NCBI GenBank assembly: GCA_032622095.1
Contig: CP136061.1
Coordinates: forward strand, 83,426,324-83,490,323
DNA: 64,000 bases
Origin: Siphonodentalium dalli
Taxonomy: Eukaryota; Mollusca; Scaphopoda; Gadilida; Siphonodentaliidae
Direction: 5' to 3'
Position 1 is the stretch's first letter. Every line of letters starts with the position of its first letter. Below the pieces are notes generated by a model. That model did no database searches. It was not told the origin of the DNA and saw nothing but the letters and a program-made list of their open reading frames with translations. Shown in pieces: positions 21,236-32,030 of the stretch. The position numbers were made by a program, and so were the translations under genes.

Positions 21236-21825
21236 TTGTGTTTTTATGATCAGTGAATACAGGAGATTATTCCAGGAAAAAATGTTGGACTTGCACGATT
21301 GTGTAATTAAAAGTGAAATTTTGACATTTTTGCCCCCTAGAAGACCCCTTCTTATTTGAAAACGAGAGGAAATTTTGCTTTCTTAAGTTGTGCTTTTATG
21401 GTCAGTGAATTCAGTAGACTATTCCAGGAAAAATGGTGGACAAATTACGCGATTGTGTAATCAAAAGTGAAATTTTGACATTTTTGGGTCCCCCTAGAAG
21501 ACCCCTTCTTATTTGAAAACGCCAGGAAGTTTGCGTTCTTAAGTTGAGTTTTTATGATCAGTGAATACAGTAGACTATTCCAGAAAAAAATGGTGGACTT
21601 GCGCGATTGTGTAATTAAAAGTTAAATTTTGACATGTGTGGGTCCCCCTAGAAGACCCCTTCTTATTTGAAAACGCCAGGAAATTTCCGTTCTTAAGTTA
21701 TGATTTTATGATCAGTGAACATAATAAGAGTATTCAATGTAAAGGTGGTGGACTTGCGCGATAATGTAATTAAAATTCATTTTTGGGGTTTTGGAGGGCC
21801 ATCTGGCCCCTAAACGCCAGGAATA
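21236..21825. repeat. Tandem repeat array, right outer end
   Basis: About four units of the same ~150-bp repeat as 14484-14965, in reverse orientation: ttatgatcagtgaatac, tggac(t)t(a)cgcgattgtgtaatta, gaccccttcttatttgaaaacg. The outer edge (ggcccctaaacgccaggaa) stops exactly where the CR1-like LINE begins. Confidence 0.8.
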
Positions 21826-22781
21826 CTTTTCATTTCGACCGACAGAGAGAGGCGAAAATAAAGCACGTCAGATTGTGGAGAACTGTATTGTGGACATTAG
21901 AGCGTGGATGATTACCAACCGACTCATGATAAATGACGATAAGACTGAATTCATAATCATTGGTTCTCGACAACAACTTCAGAAAGTCAACATCAGTTCA
22001 ATTCATGTGGGAGACGCCGACATGCCAACAAAGGACACTGTTCGCAACCTGGGATCGTATTTTGACACAAACATGACAATGGATAACCATATCTCTAATA
22101 TGTGTAAGAAGGCGTTCAGAGGTTTATACAAAATCCGACAAATTAGACAATACCTCGATGTAGACTCAACTAAGACATTGGTCCATGCTTTTGTCACGTC
22201 ACACTTAGATTACTGTAATTCTTTACTGTATGGACTACCGGATTACCAGTGTGATCGCCTGCAAAAAGTGCTAAATGCTGCGGCGCGAGTTGTATCATAC
22301 ACTCCTCGGCATGAACATATAACTCCAGTTCTCAACCAATTACACTGGCTGCCAGTGGAGTATCGAATCATGTTCAAAATTATTTTGCTTGTATTCAAAT
22401 CTCGTAATAACATGTCACCATTGTATATACAGGATATGACCAAAGACAGAAATGTGTGTACATATGGATTACGATCTGATAGTAGTATGCTTTTGTATAT
22501 TCCTTTCAACAAACAGAAAACGTTTGGCGATATGGCATTTTCATTTGCAGGTCCACATCTATGGAATAGCATTCCACCTCACTTGAAAATATTCACTGAT
22601 TTAAATAAGTTTAAGACCGGCCTCAAAGCTTATCTCTTTGATGTAGCATTTAATTCCTAGATATATGTGCATGTACATGTATTATGTTGATTAGGCAATG
22701 AGCTCATGTAATGTAAAGCGCCGTTGAATATGTACTCATTGAGCGCTATACAAATTAATTATTGTATTGTATTGTATAATG
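21826..22781 (+). mobile_element. CR1/L2-like LINE 3' fragment
   Basis: Begins in the reverse transcriptase just after the YADD position (Tyr-Phe-Ser-Phe-Arg-Pro-Thr) and encodes about 275 residues ending at a stop at 22658-22660. Landmarks are Asp-Asp-Lys-Thr-Glu-Phe, Asn-Leu-Gly-Ser-Tyr-Phe-Asp, Leu-Asp-Tyr-Cys-Asn-Ser-Leu-Leu-Tyr-Gly, Leu-His-Trp-Leu-Pro-Val and Gly-Pro-His-Leu-Trp-Asn-Ser. These are typical of CR1/L2-type elements. The 3' end is an (attgt)n microsatellite rather than poly-A. It is nearly identical to the copies at 38122 and 44875. The 5' edge coincides with the end of the giant inverted repeat, which may have truncated it. Confidence 0.85.
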
Positions 22782-22787
22782 CGCAAC

Positions 22788-23290
22788 TTAAAGGTGGATT
22801 ATCTCTTTGTAAATATGTATTATATAGTTACCGGGGTATAAAATATTAGATCTGAATCGAAGACTCCTGTCCGGAAATGCTTCTATCGATTAATATTAAT
22901 TTTATTTCGAATATTTTTCTGGTCTAAAAAGGTGTGTTTGTTCAGCTAACGAACAATATTGGTTACTGTTAACAGAGACCAGAAATTATATTGTGCAATT
23001 TTGTCACAAATAAACGTTAATTATACTCATTATCGCTTATATCTGTGGAACAAAACAGTACAAACAACCAATCTGTGACATTTGACATTCGTTGCGTAGC
23101 CGTAGGAACAGCCCAGTGCTCTATACCGCAATACGGTCTCATCCGAATGGTCGGTTCTAAAAATAGTAACATAAATGGGCCCGATTTAATATTCGAAGTA
23201 AAATCAATATTAATTGATGGAAGCTTTTCCGGACATAGGTCTTCAGTTCATATCTATTATTTTATACCCACGCAACTATTTAAAATTTGA
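22788..23290. mobile_element. MITE-A copy, nearly full length
   Basis: Starts TTAAAGGTGGATTATCTC and contains the ~125-bp inverted terminal segment, the tctggtctaaaaaggtgtg block and the opposite terminal segment up to acgcaactatttaaaattt. The last ~30 bp, including the second TTAA, are lost where element E copy 1 begins. Confidence 0.85.
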
Positions 23291-23765
23291 ATAGCCTCCA
23301 ATCATACCAACACAAGAGAAATCACACAGTCAATCGCCCATACACGTGTGACTTGTACCAAAAGGCACTTAGTGAGTCCGGTTCCGTGACAAAAGATTCC
23401 ACACAGGTGATCGACCATACGAGTGTGACGTGGTCTGAATAGCCTCCAATCATACCAATACCAGAGAAATCACACAGTCAATCGCCCATACACGTGTGAC
23501 ATGTACCAGAAAGGCATTTAGTTAGTCCGGTTCCTTGCCTAAGCATATGAGAACACACATAGGTGGTCAATCATACGAGTATGCAATGTTGTTCCCAGTC
23601 TGTCCGTCAACCTGACGATCCACACTGGTGACCGACCTTATAGATGCGACGTTTGTTAGAAGAAGTTCGCCGTGACCGTGAGTCTTACAATATATAAGAG
23701 AATCCACGCTGGTGACAAGATGTGTGTCTGAAGACATTATGTCAGTCCAGTAACATGGCAACATG
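23291..23765 (+). pseudogene. Decayed C2H2 finger array, left arm of E copy 1
   Basis: About two 148-bp units with finger remains ([14 protein letters not shown]; Lys-Ala-Leu-Ser-Glu-Ser-Gly). These are followed by single decayed fingers such as His-Thr-Gly-Asp-Arg-Pro-Tyr-Arg-Cys-Asp-Val-Cys then a stop. Many Cys and His ligands are lost and frames change between fingers. Confidence 0.65.
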
Positions 23766-24485
23766 TATATTTCCTCAAAATTGGGGGACGTGACAAATGT
23801 ATCAGTTACAACGGAAAATAGTTGGTCTATGTGTCCTCTTCTTTGGAAGAACAGTCCTATGTCAAACTTCCAATTCGCAATGTTCCTGGTGCCAAAAGGT
23901 TCAGTCTCCTTTTTGTAATTTTATAGTCGATTATCAATAATGATAAATAAGTCCATTTTCTGAACGTGGTTCATTCTGATTGGCCAACTATGAAACAAAG
24001 GACGAAAGTCCAGATGTCAGGTGATTAAGAATGTCATACAACAAAGACACCGATTCTGCATAATTTCACAAGTCATTGTCCCAGTTAGAATAATATTATC
24101 ATGCACGTGCTACAGAATAATAAGTCAAAGATGTTTATTCAATTTACAACTGAAATACAATCTCCTTTGAACACTTTAATAACGAGAGATAATGGTTCCT
24201 GGAATTACAAACTAAATTATTGAACATACTCACGTCTGTTACGGGATTGTGTTATATCGTTCGAGACTTCGTGACAGCTCTAGAACCTTCAAAAGAGGGA
24301 ACAGGATAACAAGAAAATCGCATACCATATCGCTGTGTAGATTCGGCCTCTTTGGGCGCTACAGTTGTAATGTTTTATCATAACATTTAATGTTCAGGCG
24401 TTATGCTGTGGTGATTCTCCATGGCGGCCAGTGGAGCCCGTGTTCCGAGCGTGTATTATACCATGTGGTAGCTATGCCTGCGATT

Positions 24486-24785
24486 TCATTGTTGAATGTG
24501 AGTCCTCTGCGAGTGGGAGGTGTCAACATTGGCCACAATCGCCAGTAACTGGTGTTGCCCTGAATAGGGCACGTATGTTACGGTAAGTTGCTGGTAAGTC
24601 GAGGGCAATACTATTGGGAAGGGACTGGCATATATTCTATTTTGTGTTATACATAATTGCTCATCAATCCCAGCTTGCACCGATGGTTTGCAGTATATTA
24701 ATAAATTCATTGTTGTAATTTTGTTCTGCATTTGGTATTTAGTTTTTTTTTTTGGAAAGGGGTTACCACATTGCGAGCAGCGCAC
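24486..24785 (-). CDS. Unknown ORF conserved between E copies
   Basis: A 99-residue frame starting Met-Arg-Cys-Ser-Gln-Cys-Gly-Asn-Pro-Phe-Pro-Lys-Lys. The equivalent position of copy 2 (52544-52927) holds the same frame, 127 residues long, with about seven substitutions before the frames diverge near residue 87 through an indel. A Cys-x2-Cys near the start is the only motif. I do not recognise a family. Conservation could simply reflect recent duplication of the DNA. Confidence 0.25.
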   Translation of the reverse strand: MRCSQCGNPFPKKKTKYQMQNKITTMNLLIYCKPSVQAGIDEQLCITQNRIYASPFPIVLPSTYQQLTVTYVPYSGQHQLLAIVANVDTSHSQRTHIQQ

Positions 24786-25789
24786 GGTCTGGGCGTTTAT
24801 AACTAACGTAGTTGAAAATGAGGGGAGTAGTAATTATGAGCTACATTGTAGATCTAGATATCAATCATGATCGACCAGTGATATCTCAAAATAATTCATC
24901 ATTATTTTTATGTTAAGTTATCAGTCCGTGAGACACCTCAACCTTCCCTGACTATAATACACCACTTAGTCTGATCCCAATTGATATGTGCATCATAGCA
25001 ATAGTAAATATGTATACCATCATATATTGTCTTCATGATAGAATATTGATTTCATTTATTGACCATAATAAACAAAACAGATTCAGATAGCAGAATTGTT
25101 GATGTGGATGAGAGGCGATAAGGGATCAAGCTATACAATATTATACATAACTATTCAAGAACTATAGCGTCTAAGGGGAGGTTGAGGATAAATTTGGCTA
25201 ATTATTATTTAACTACATCAACAACATCGTTCCATTCATTCTTAATTTTGTTATGCGTTTCATTTTGTATTGCTGTGCCTGACAATTGACAATAAAATAA
25301 TTAATTGTATTCGTATATTGTGTTGAATAAATTTTGAAAGGAGACTGAACCTTTTGGCATCAAGAACATTGAGATTTGAAAGTTTAACTTTCCCTGTATA
25401 GCGACATAATGCCATCGAATCCGTTATTTTATATACTCAATCACCAGAGTGTATGTGCACCCAACGGTTTCCACACAACACATTACTGGCTCCCGTGTTT
25501 TATAGCTGGCCACGTTTGACGTAGTTATAATACTTCGGTTATGTGACATAATTTTAATGATTGAAAATTGTTGTTAATGTCGCCTTCCAGAGACGAATCT
25601 AATAAACCAAACATGTTCTGCTGTCCCTAACGCGTCGGGTCACCTAATTCGACGGTACGAATATGCAATTAAAAGTTAGGCCAATAATAAATATACCAAC
25701 TATTTTCCGTTGGAACTAATACATCACCTAATTTCGAGAAACTATATATGTCGTCATGTTACTGGACTGACAAAACGTCTTCAGTCTTG

Positions 25790-26600
25790 TCTGACTCAAT
25801 GTAACATCGAACTTCTTCTGACAACGGTCGCACTTGTAAGGGCATTCAATAGTGTGTGTTGTCAGGCTGACTAGGAACAATCTTATATACTCGTATGATT
25901 GATCACCTATGTGTGTTCATATGCTTAGACAGGGAAACGGACTCACTAAATGCCGTTCGGTACACGTCACAATTATATGGGCGATTGACTCTATAAATTA
26001 TCTTCTGCTGTTATGACTGAAGGCTATTCGAACCACGTCACATGCATATGGTCGATTACCGGTGTGGATTCTTTTGTCACGAAACCGGACTCACTAAGTG
26101 CCTTTTGGTACACGTCACACGCATATGGGCGATTGACTGTGTGATTTCTCTTGTGTTGGTATGACTGAAGGCTATTCGAACCTCGTCACATTCATATGGT
26201 CGATTACCGGTGTGGATTCTTTTGTCACGGAACCGGACTCACTAAGTACCTTTTGGTACACATCACATGCGTATGGGTGATTGACTGTGTTATTTCTCTT
26301 GTCTTGGTATGACTGAAGGATATTCGAACCACGTCACATGCATATGGTCGATTACCTGTGTGGATTCCTTTGTCACGGAACCGGACTCACTAAGTGCCTT
26401 TTGGTACACGTCACACGCGTATGGGCGATTGACTGTGTGATTTCTCTTGTGTTGGTATGACTGAAAGCTATTCAAACCACGTCACGCTCGTATGGTCGAT
26501 TAACGGTGTGGATTCTTTTGTCACGGAACTGGACTCACTAAATATATTCAGTCACAAGTCACACTCGTATGGGCGATAGCCACGATGGATTATCGGGTTG
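25790..26600 (-). pseudogene. Decayed C2H2 finger array, right arm of E copy 1
   Basis: About four 148-bp units in the orientation opposite to the left arm, with gggcgattgactgtgtgatt and accggactcactaagtgcc words. The minus strand reads [18 protein letters not shown]: the second Cys of the finger is Tyr. Not expected to be functional. Confidence 0.65.
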
Positions 26601-26837
26601 ACTTTGTCATGAAAATCGTTCAGCGCCCGACAAAATGTATTGAGTCAGTTTACTTCAAAAGCTGTAATTTTGTTATTACAAAAGTGGAGACCTAGTTTTT
26701 TTACTACAAAAGCTGGCGTTTTTTACTTCAAAAGCGGAGACCTCACTTTACTACAAAAGCTGGCGATTTTATTAAAAAAGTGGTGAGTTACTTCAAAAGT
26801 GGAGACCTACTTCAAAAGTTGTCAGTTACTTCAAAAG

Positions 26838-26933
26838 CTGGCGTAACACAGGAGTCTTCGATTCAGATCTAATATTTTATACCCCGGTAACTATATAATA
26901 CATGTTTACAAAGAGATAATCCACCTTTAACGG
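26838..26933. mobile_element. MITE-A half, flanking E copy 1
   Basis: Runs from caggagtcttcgattca to gagataatccacctttaa, one terminal segment of MITE-A. It starts exactly at the position where element E copy 2 interrupts another MITE-A copy. Its TTAA end joins cggtgtggattc, a zinc-finger satellite word, so this MITE had itself inserted in an E-type array. Confidence 0.8.
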
Positions 26934-27324
26934 TGTGGATTCTTTTGTCACGGAACTGGGCTCACAAAATATATTCAGTCACAAGTCACACTCGTATGGG
27001 CGATAGCCACTATGGATTATCGGGTTGACTTTGTCATGAAAATCGTTCTGCGCCCGTCAAAATGTATTGAAAGCTGGCGATTTTATTACAAAAGTGGTGA
27101 GTTACTTCAAAAGCTGTAATTTTGTTATTACAAAAGTGGAGACCTAGTTTTTTTTACTACAAAAGCTGGCGTTTTTACTTCAAAAGCGGAGACCTCGCTT
27201 TACTACAAAAGCTGGCGATTTTATTACAAAAGTGGTGAGTTACTTCAAAAGCTGGCGTTTTTTACTTCAAAAGTGGAGACCTACTTCAAAAGTGGTAATT
27301 ACTTCAAAAGCTGGCGTAACAGAC
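26934..27324. mobile_element. Second E-type right terminus
   Basis: Repeats the outermost part of the E right arm: cggtgtggattcttttgtca, the gccactatggattatcggg segment and an array of acttcaaaag words ending in ctggcgtaaca. About 0.44 kb duplicates 26495-26837 with small differences. It reads as the end of a second E copy that hosted the MITE above. Confidence 0.7.
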
Positions 27325-27398
27325 ATCCCCTTTGCCATAAACCATACCATTATCGTAGCTAGGGCTACCTACTGTGGACAACTTTCGGGTTTTGACGT

Positions 27399-27925
27399 TT
27401 AAAGAAGGATTATCTCTTTAAATAACAAATTTTAAATAGTTGCGTGGGTATAAAATAATAGATATGAACTGAAGATCTATGTCCGGAAAAGCTTCTATCA
27501 ATTAATATTGATTTTATTTCGAATATTAAATCGGGCCCGTTTATGTTACTATTTTTAGAACCGACCATTCGGATGAGACCGTATTGCGATATAGAGCAGT
27601 GGGCTGTTCATACGGCTACGCAACGAATGTCAAATGTCACAGATTGGTTGTTTGTATTGTTTTGTTCCACAGATATAAGCGATAATGACTATAATTAACG
27701 TTTATTTGTGACAAAATTGCACAATATAATTTCTGGTCTCTGTTAACAGTAACCACTATTGTTCGTTAGCTGAACAAACACACCTTTTTAGACCAGAAAA
27801 TATTCGAAATAAAATTAATATTAATCGATAGAAGCATTTCCGGACAGGAGTCTTCGATTCAAATCTAATATTTTATACCCCGGTAACTATATTATACATG
27901 TTTACAAAGAGATAATCCACCTTTA
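27399..27925. mobile_element. MITE-A copy, full length
   Basis: TTAA at both ends, 527 bp, with inverted terminal segments of about 125 bp and the usual interior, including the complement of tctggtctaaaaaggtgtg. It is opposite in orientation to the copies at 22788 and 31437. No coding capacity. Confidence 0.9.
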
Positions 27926-29725
27926 ACATATTTTTTTATAAAGTCTTATTATTTTATTATTTTCAGTTATATTTAACCCCCTAGTTCAATGACTGACTCT
28001 CTTTATTTACATTAGTAATTTATTTTGCTGATAATCATGGCGTTATATCTTTTGAACAGCCGATTTTGGCACTTCCACGTGATGTGTGTACATATATAAA
28101 ATGGCTGTATGATTCTAAACTATATATATTATATATATATATACATTATACAACTTTAACTTTACCAGGACAAACCAGCATTGTCGTATACATCATGTTT
28201 TATGATGCTACCAATATATCATTCTTGTTATATTATAATCATATGATGCACGGACTACATGTGTGAACGAGATGGTTCTCTACAGAAAGAAGCGCTCTTT
28301 TTACTAACCCCACCTGTGAGGCTACGACATCACATATAGCAGGATCAGAAACATTTATGAACATAAACAAACTTTACTGACATTTTATATCATTCGTGGA
28401 TATATATCCTGTCTGAAGCCCCATATATTGCCCCCTCCCCACTAGGCATATTTATACAACCCTGCCAAGCACCTGTTGATTGTGTCGTCATTCAATCGCG
28501 TGACTTGCTTACGTTCAACTACGTCATCACTTACGTTAACAAGTATCGTTTAAAATCATTTGCTGTCACGGATCCGTGAAAATGGGCTGCGTGTAGCCAT
28601 TGATGTCTGAATATTGTGCATATGTATATTTAAATGGTAGACACACATCAATAATTCGAATAACAGGGATGAAATTGTCAATATAATACAATGGCACGGA
28701 TGCATATTAGGTAACTTAGAATTAGATTTATTCAATATCGCAATTCACACTTAAATTTCACTCATATATGATATACCCTCGTCTACATCGGTTTTACTAA
28801 ACGAGTAAACCTAACTATATATCATTATTATTAACATTTGAGAGATCATTTGATTGAATGTGCACCACATTCGGCACAAATTGCATGGAAATCGATACTA
28901 ACCCACGCCCCTTCTGTAACCCATCCCACCATTACCCCCATTGTATAGTTATAATTATATATATTTACCTTTTCGTGACAGTATAGTTGCGTTTAATAAC
29001 ATGTATATATTATTGTTTGATATCTACATCTGTTTAGTAATTGATACTCCATACCATATAAACTGATGCCACCTTAGGTATCTGGTTGGCTACCCGCCCC
29101 CCCCCCCCGTTCAGATTTTCATATAAACATAGCCACGTATTACGACATATGTCGTTACTTGATTGCCACCACTGTAATAATAGTCTTGCCATAGATATAT
29201 TATCCACCCACTAGTTCGCCCATGGCACAATGACTACATGTAAATACCCCCACTTCACTTTATTTAATTATCTCCTATATATTTTGAGACTTCCGTAAAT
29301 ATATAAATATATTTGTCCTTTATAGACTCCAAAACGGCCGGACAGATTGAGCTCAAACTTCCTATCTGAGGGTAAAAAACCACGGGAATGGTCGTCGCGG
29401 CGTTTTGGAGAAGCTCCGACCACCCGTTATTCACTCTCAGTCACAAAAAACGGCACTACGGGGGTTAATCGCGTTGATAGTTAAAGAGCGTTCCTATCCA
29501 CAGTGTTGTTGATAAAGATCTTCCATATTTGGGTTCGTTAACCGGTTAACGCTCTTTATTCCCTTCCGCTTTCGCTATCGCATTACGGCTTTTGTTTACG
29601 TTATATTATGCGGTGAGATTTATTGGAAGTCAGACTGCCAACATCTTATGTCTGTCGTTCCTAGGAATGGGGGAGATTTTCATCGGGTAAATCATACCTC
29701 TTTTAGGGACGGGTACCATACAAAA
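27926..29725. other. No gene recognised
   Basis: AT-rich sequence with a C-run at about 29095-29109 and an inverted pair taaagagcgtt / aacgctcttta (about 29485-29495 and 29549-29559). No protein motif was found in the longer frames. Confidence 0.4.
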
Positions 29726-29838
29726 TTAAATTAAAAAATTAAATTGAAATTATTTTTAATTAAAATAATTAATTAATTAAAAAGGCAGAATTAACTCATA
29801 ACTCATAATTAATTAATTAAAAAAAAATAATTAAAAAA
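29726..29838. repeat. AT-rich low-complexity tract
   Basis: Almost only A and T, built from ttaatt/aattaa words; non-coding. Confidence 0.8.
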
Positions 29839-30310
29839 TGTCATGTTTCAGACGAACCACGCCAGTGGCGGGCTAACCTGCTAGTATTTATATATTTGTT
29901 ATGTAATACATTTGTTTTCTGTATCGCGCACCCGTCTACATCGCGTGCAGTGCACTGATATCGCGCGCGTTTTTTTAATATTCTGATCTGGTTGTCCTCA
30001 GCATACAGTTGATTTTGGCCTGTTTTTGGGCTTGGTGGACGGGAAGGTGACTGGTCGTAATCACCTTTTCGTGACGAGGCATGAGGACCTAGGATCAGGC
30101 GCTTACTCGTCGAAACCGTCTCATGTAATAATGGACTCATTTCGTCCATTATATAACTCATGTGCGCTTCCGATGACCACCGTAGTCCACTTTTATTTTC
30201 TGGCATACCCAACTTTGTATTTGTGACATATTTCGGCCTGGTCGTAGTAATTCTCTCTGAAACATTTCACTGTGCGCTCTCAAAATGCTTAGCGACATTC
30301 ACAGATCAGA
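29839..30310. other. No gene recognised
   Basis: A 123-residue frame (30212-29841, minus) is open here but has no motif, repeat or family resemblance I can name, so it is not called as a gene. Confidence 0.3.
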
Positions 30311-30316
30311 ATCACT

Positions 30317-30530
30317 GAACTAAATCTTCATACCGATGAACTAAATCTTCATACCGATGAACTATATCTTCATACCGATGAACTATATCTTCATACCGAT
30401 GAACTAAATATTCATACCGATGAACTATATCTTCATACCGATGAACTAAATCTTCATACCGATTAACTATATCTTCATACCGATGAACTAAGTCTTCATA
30501 CCGATTAACTAAATCTTCATACCGATGAAC
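30317..30530. repeat. 21-bp minisatellite, about ten units
   Basis: Units close to gaactatatcttcataccga. Because 21 bp equals seven codons, the minus strand reads an unbroken His-Arg-Tyr-Glu-Asp-Leu-Val heptad within a 128-residue frame (30312-30698). No other coding evidence supports that frame, so it is treated as a minisatellite. Confidence 0.85.
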
Positions 30531-31189
30531 TATTCTGATAGATATCGATAAATGAGACATATGAGAACGTTTTATTTTAAAAAATAGTCTTCGGTCAAAA
30601 TCAAAACCACGCCCATTGACACGAATCGGGACAATGTCATGATAACAATTGTTTAGACATATACAGCTGCCTTGTAAACTAAACGTCGATATACGCAAAC
30701 ATATACTCTAATATATGTTTTGCTGTATATGGCGTAATATATTTTTTATAAAGACTGTAATATATACTGTCGACGCAATTATCTGTATTTTGAGCACGAA
30801 TGCATTTTAGGATAGTTTTAAATCGCGAACATATATCGTTATGCACAGAAGATCAGTAGCTCTATTATGATGGCGTGTTGTTTGAATGTGATAGACACAA
30901 TTGGCATATTCATTAGCATACTGCATTTTCTGACAAGGAAGTGAATTATATGGGGTTTATAAGGACAACTGCAGATGTTTGTTATTGTGGGCGGATGTTA
31001 GAAGCGAACTATTTCTCGAACAGAGGTCCACGTGGGAGTTCGTTGTGCACAAATTTGTGAGACATGACCATTCTAGTTTACGTTGTCGAATTCATACTAA
31101 TCATGTAAAAAATAATATATAAACTATGTGCCGAAACGTCAAAAGGCTTTACGGTCGGCGGAATGGACCATGTTTCATTATAATTAGAT

Positions 31190-32030
31190 CGCCCAATGAA
31201 GTTTGCCATGAAAAGTTTCTCTCCGATATCACGCCAATATAATTAAGGTCGATATCCAGTGGGATTTCACTTGGGTTTAGTAAAACCATCTGACAATGTG
31301 AAAGATTGTTACCAACGAGTTCCCACAAACATCACATTGATAAGAGCTTAGTTTCTTTTATGTTTCATTGTCGTATATCGCTCACATTATGTGCCATGAT
31401 ACTTTGTCCTATATTGCACATCGATAATGTTAATCATTAAAGGTGGATTATCTCTTTGTAAACATGTATTATATAGTTACCGGGGTATAAAATATTAGAT
31501 CTGAATCGAAGACTCCTGTCCGGAAATGCTTCTATCGATTAATATTAATTTTATTTCGAATATTTTCTGGTCTAAAAAGGTGTGTTTGTTCAGCTAACGA
31601 ACAATATTGGTTACTGTTAACAGAGACCAGAAATTATATTGTGCAATTTTGTCACAAATAAACGTCAATTATACTCATTATCGCTTATATCTGTGGAACA
31701 AAACAGTACAAACAACCAATCTGTGACATTTGACATTCGTTGCGTAGCCATAGGAACAGCCCAGTGCTTTATATCGCAATACGGTCTCATCCGAATGATC
31801 GGTTCTAAAAATAGTAACATAAATGGGCCCGATTTAATATTCGAAATAAAATCAATATTAATTGAATGAAGCTTTTCGGACATAGGTCTTCAGTTCATAT
31901 CTATTATTTTATACCCACGCAACTATTTAAAAATTGTTATTTAAAGAGATAATCCATCTTTAATGTGTATCCTATTGTGTGAAATAAAATATCCTGACAT
32001 GCCGAATAACTTCCCAGAAATGACACATTA
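31190..32030 (-). pseudogene. Decayed 3' fingers of ZNF2, split by MITE-A
   Basis: Finger-like words (atcacattgata, gtgtgtatcctattgtgtg, gaaatgacacatta) lie on both sides of the MITE at 31437-31963, but no complete finger frame remains. They align with 59430-59994 beside ZNF3. Confidence 0.55.
31437..31963. mobile_element. MITE-A copy, full length
   Basis: 527 bp from TTAA to TTAA with inverted ends AAAGGTGGATTATCTCTTT / AAAGAGATAATCCATCTTT. At the matching point of the paralogous block (59759-59762) an uninterrupted ttaa is followed by attgtatcctctt, equal to the sequence right of this copy, which supports insertion at TTAA. Confidence 0.9.

Larger units (their letters stand above)
14484..21825. 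mobile_element. Giant inverted duplication / foldback with tandem-repeat ends
   Basis: Left arm about 14484-16425 and right arm about 17630-21825 are inverted copies. Outer ends share ttcctggcgtttaggggcc in inverted form. Inside these lie arrays of a ~145-150-bp unit (left 14484-14965; right 19250-19302 and 21236-21825). Further in lies a diverged non-coding stretch, then one copy of an 'EADTR' family gene per arm, both transcribed away from the centre. The spacer holds element B (16692-17487); an L1-like LINE interrupts the right arm. Arms with tandem subrepeats recall foldback transposons such as Drosophila FB or sea urchin TU. No flanking duplication was recognised, so a simple inverted duplication remains possible. 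Confidence 0.7.
23291..26837. mobile_element. Element E copy 1 (foldback with zinc-finger satellite)
   Basis: Collinear with 51575-57249 apart from one 2.18-kb gap. Left part 23291-23960 is the inner end of a left arm; the TGTTACGCC terminus is missing. The centre is about 23960-25310, and the right arm about 25320-26837 ends in ttcaaaagctggcgtaaca. Arm pieces in inverted relation include gtgccaaaaggttcagtctcc (23890) and ggagactgaaccttttggca (25345), and the zinc-finger remnants on both sides. The right terminus is followed by caggag and then half of a MITE-A, i.e. the same MITE position into which copy 2 is inserted. Confidence 0.7.

Noticed and set aside
22003-22572. Minus-strand frames of 64 and 109 residues, also at 38358-38927 and 45111-45680
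   Set aside because: Antisense shadows of the CR1-like reverse transcriptase, repeated in each copy of the LINE.
24895-25345. Possible short TIR element (cctcaacctTccc / ggggaggttgagg)
   Set aside because: Only about 13-25 bp of inverted match and no flanking duplication; recorded as part of the element E centre instead.
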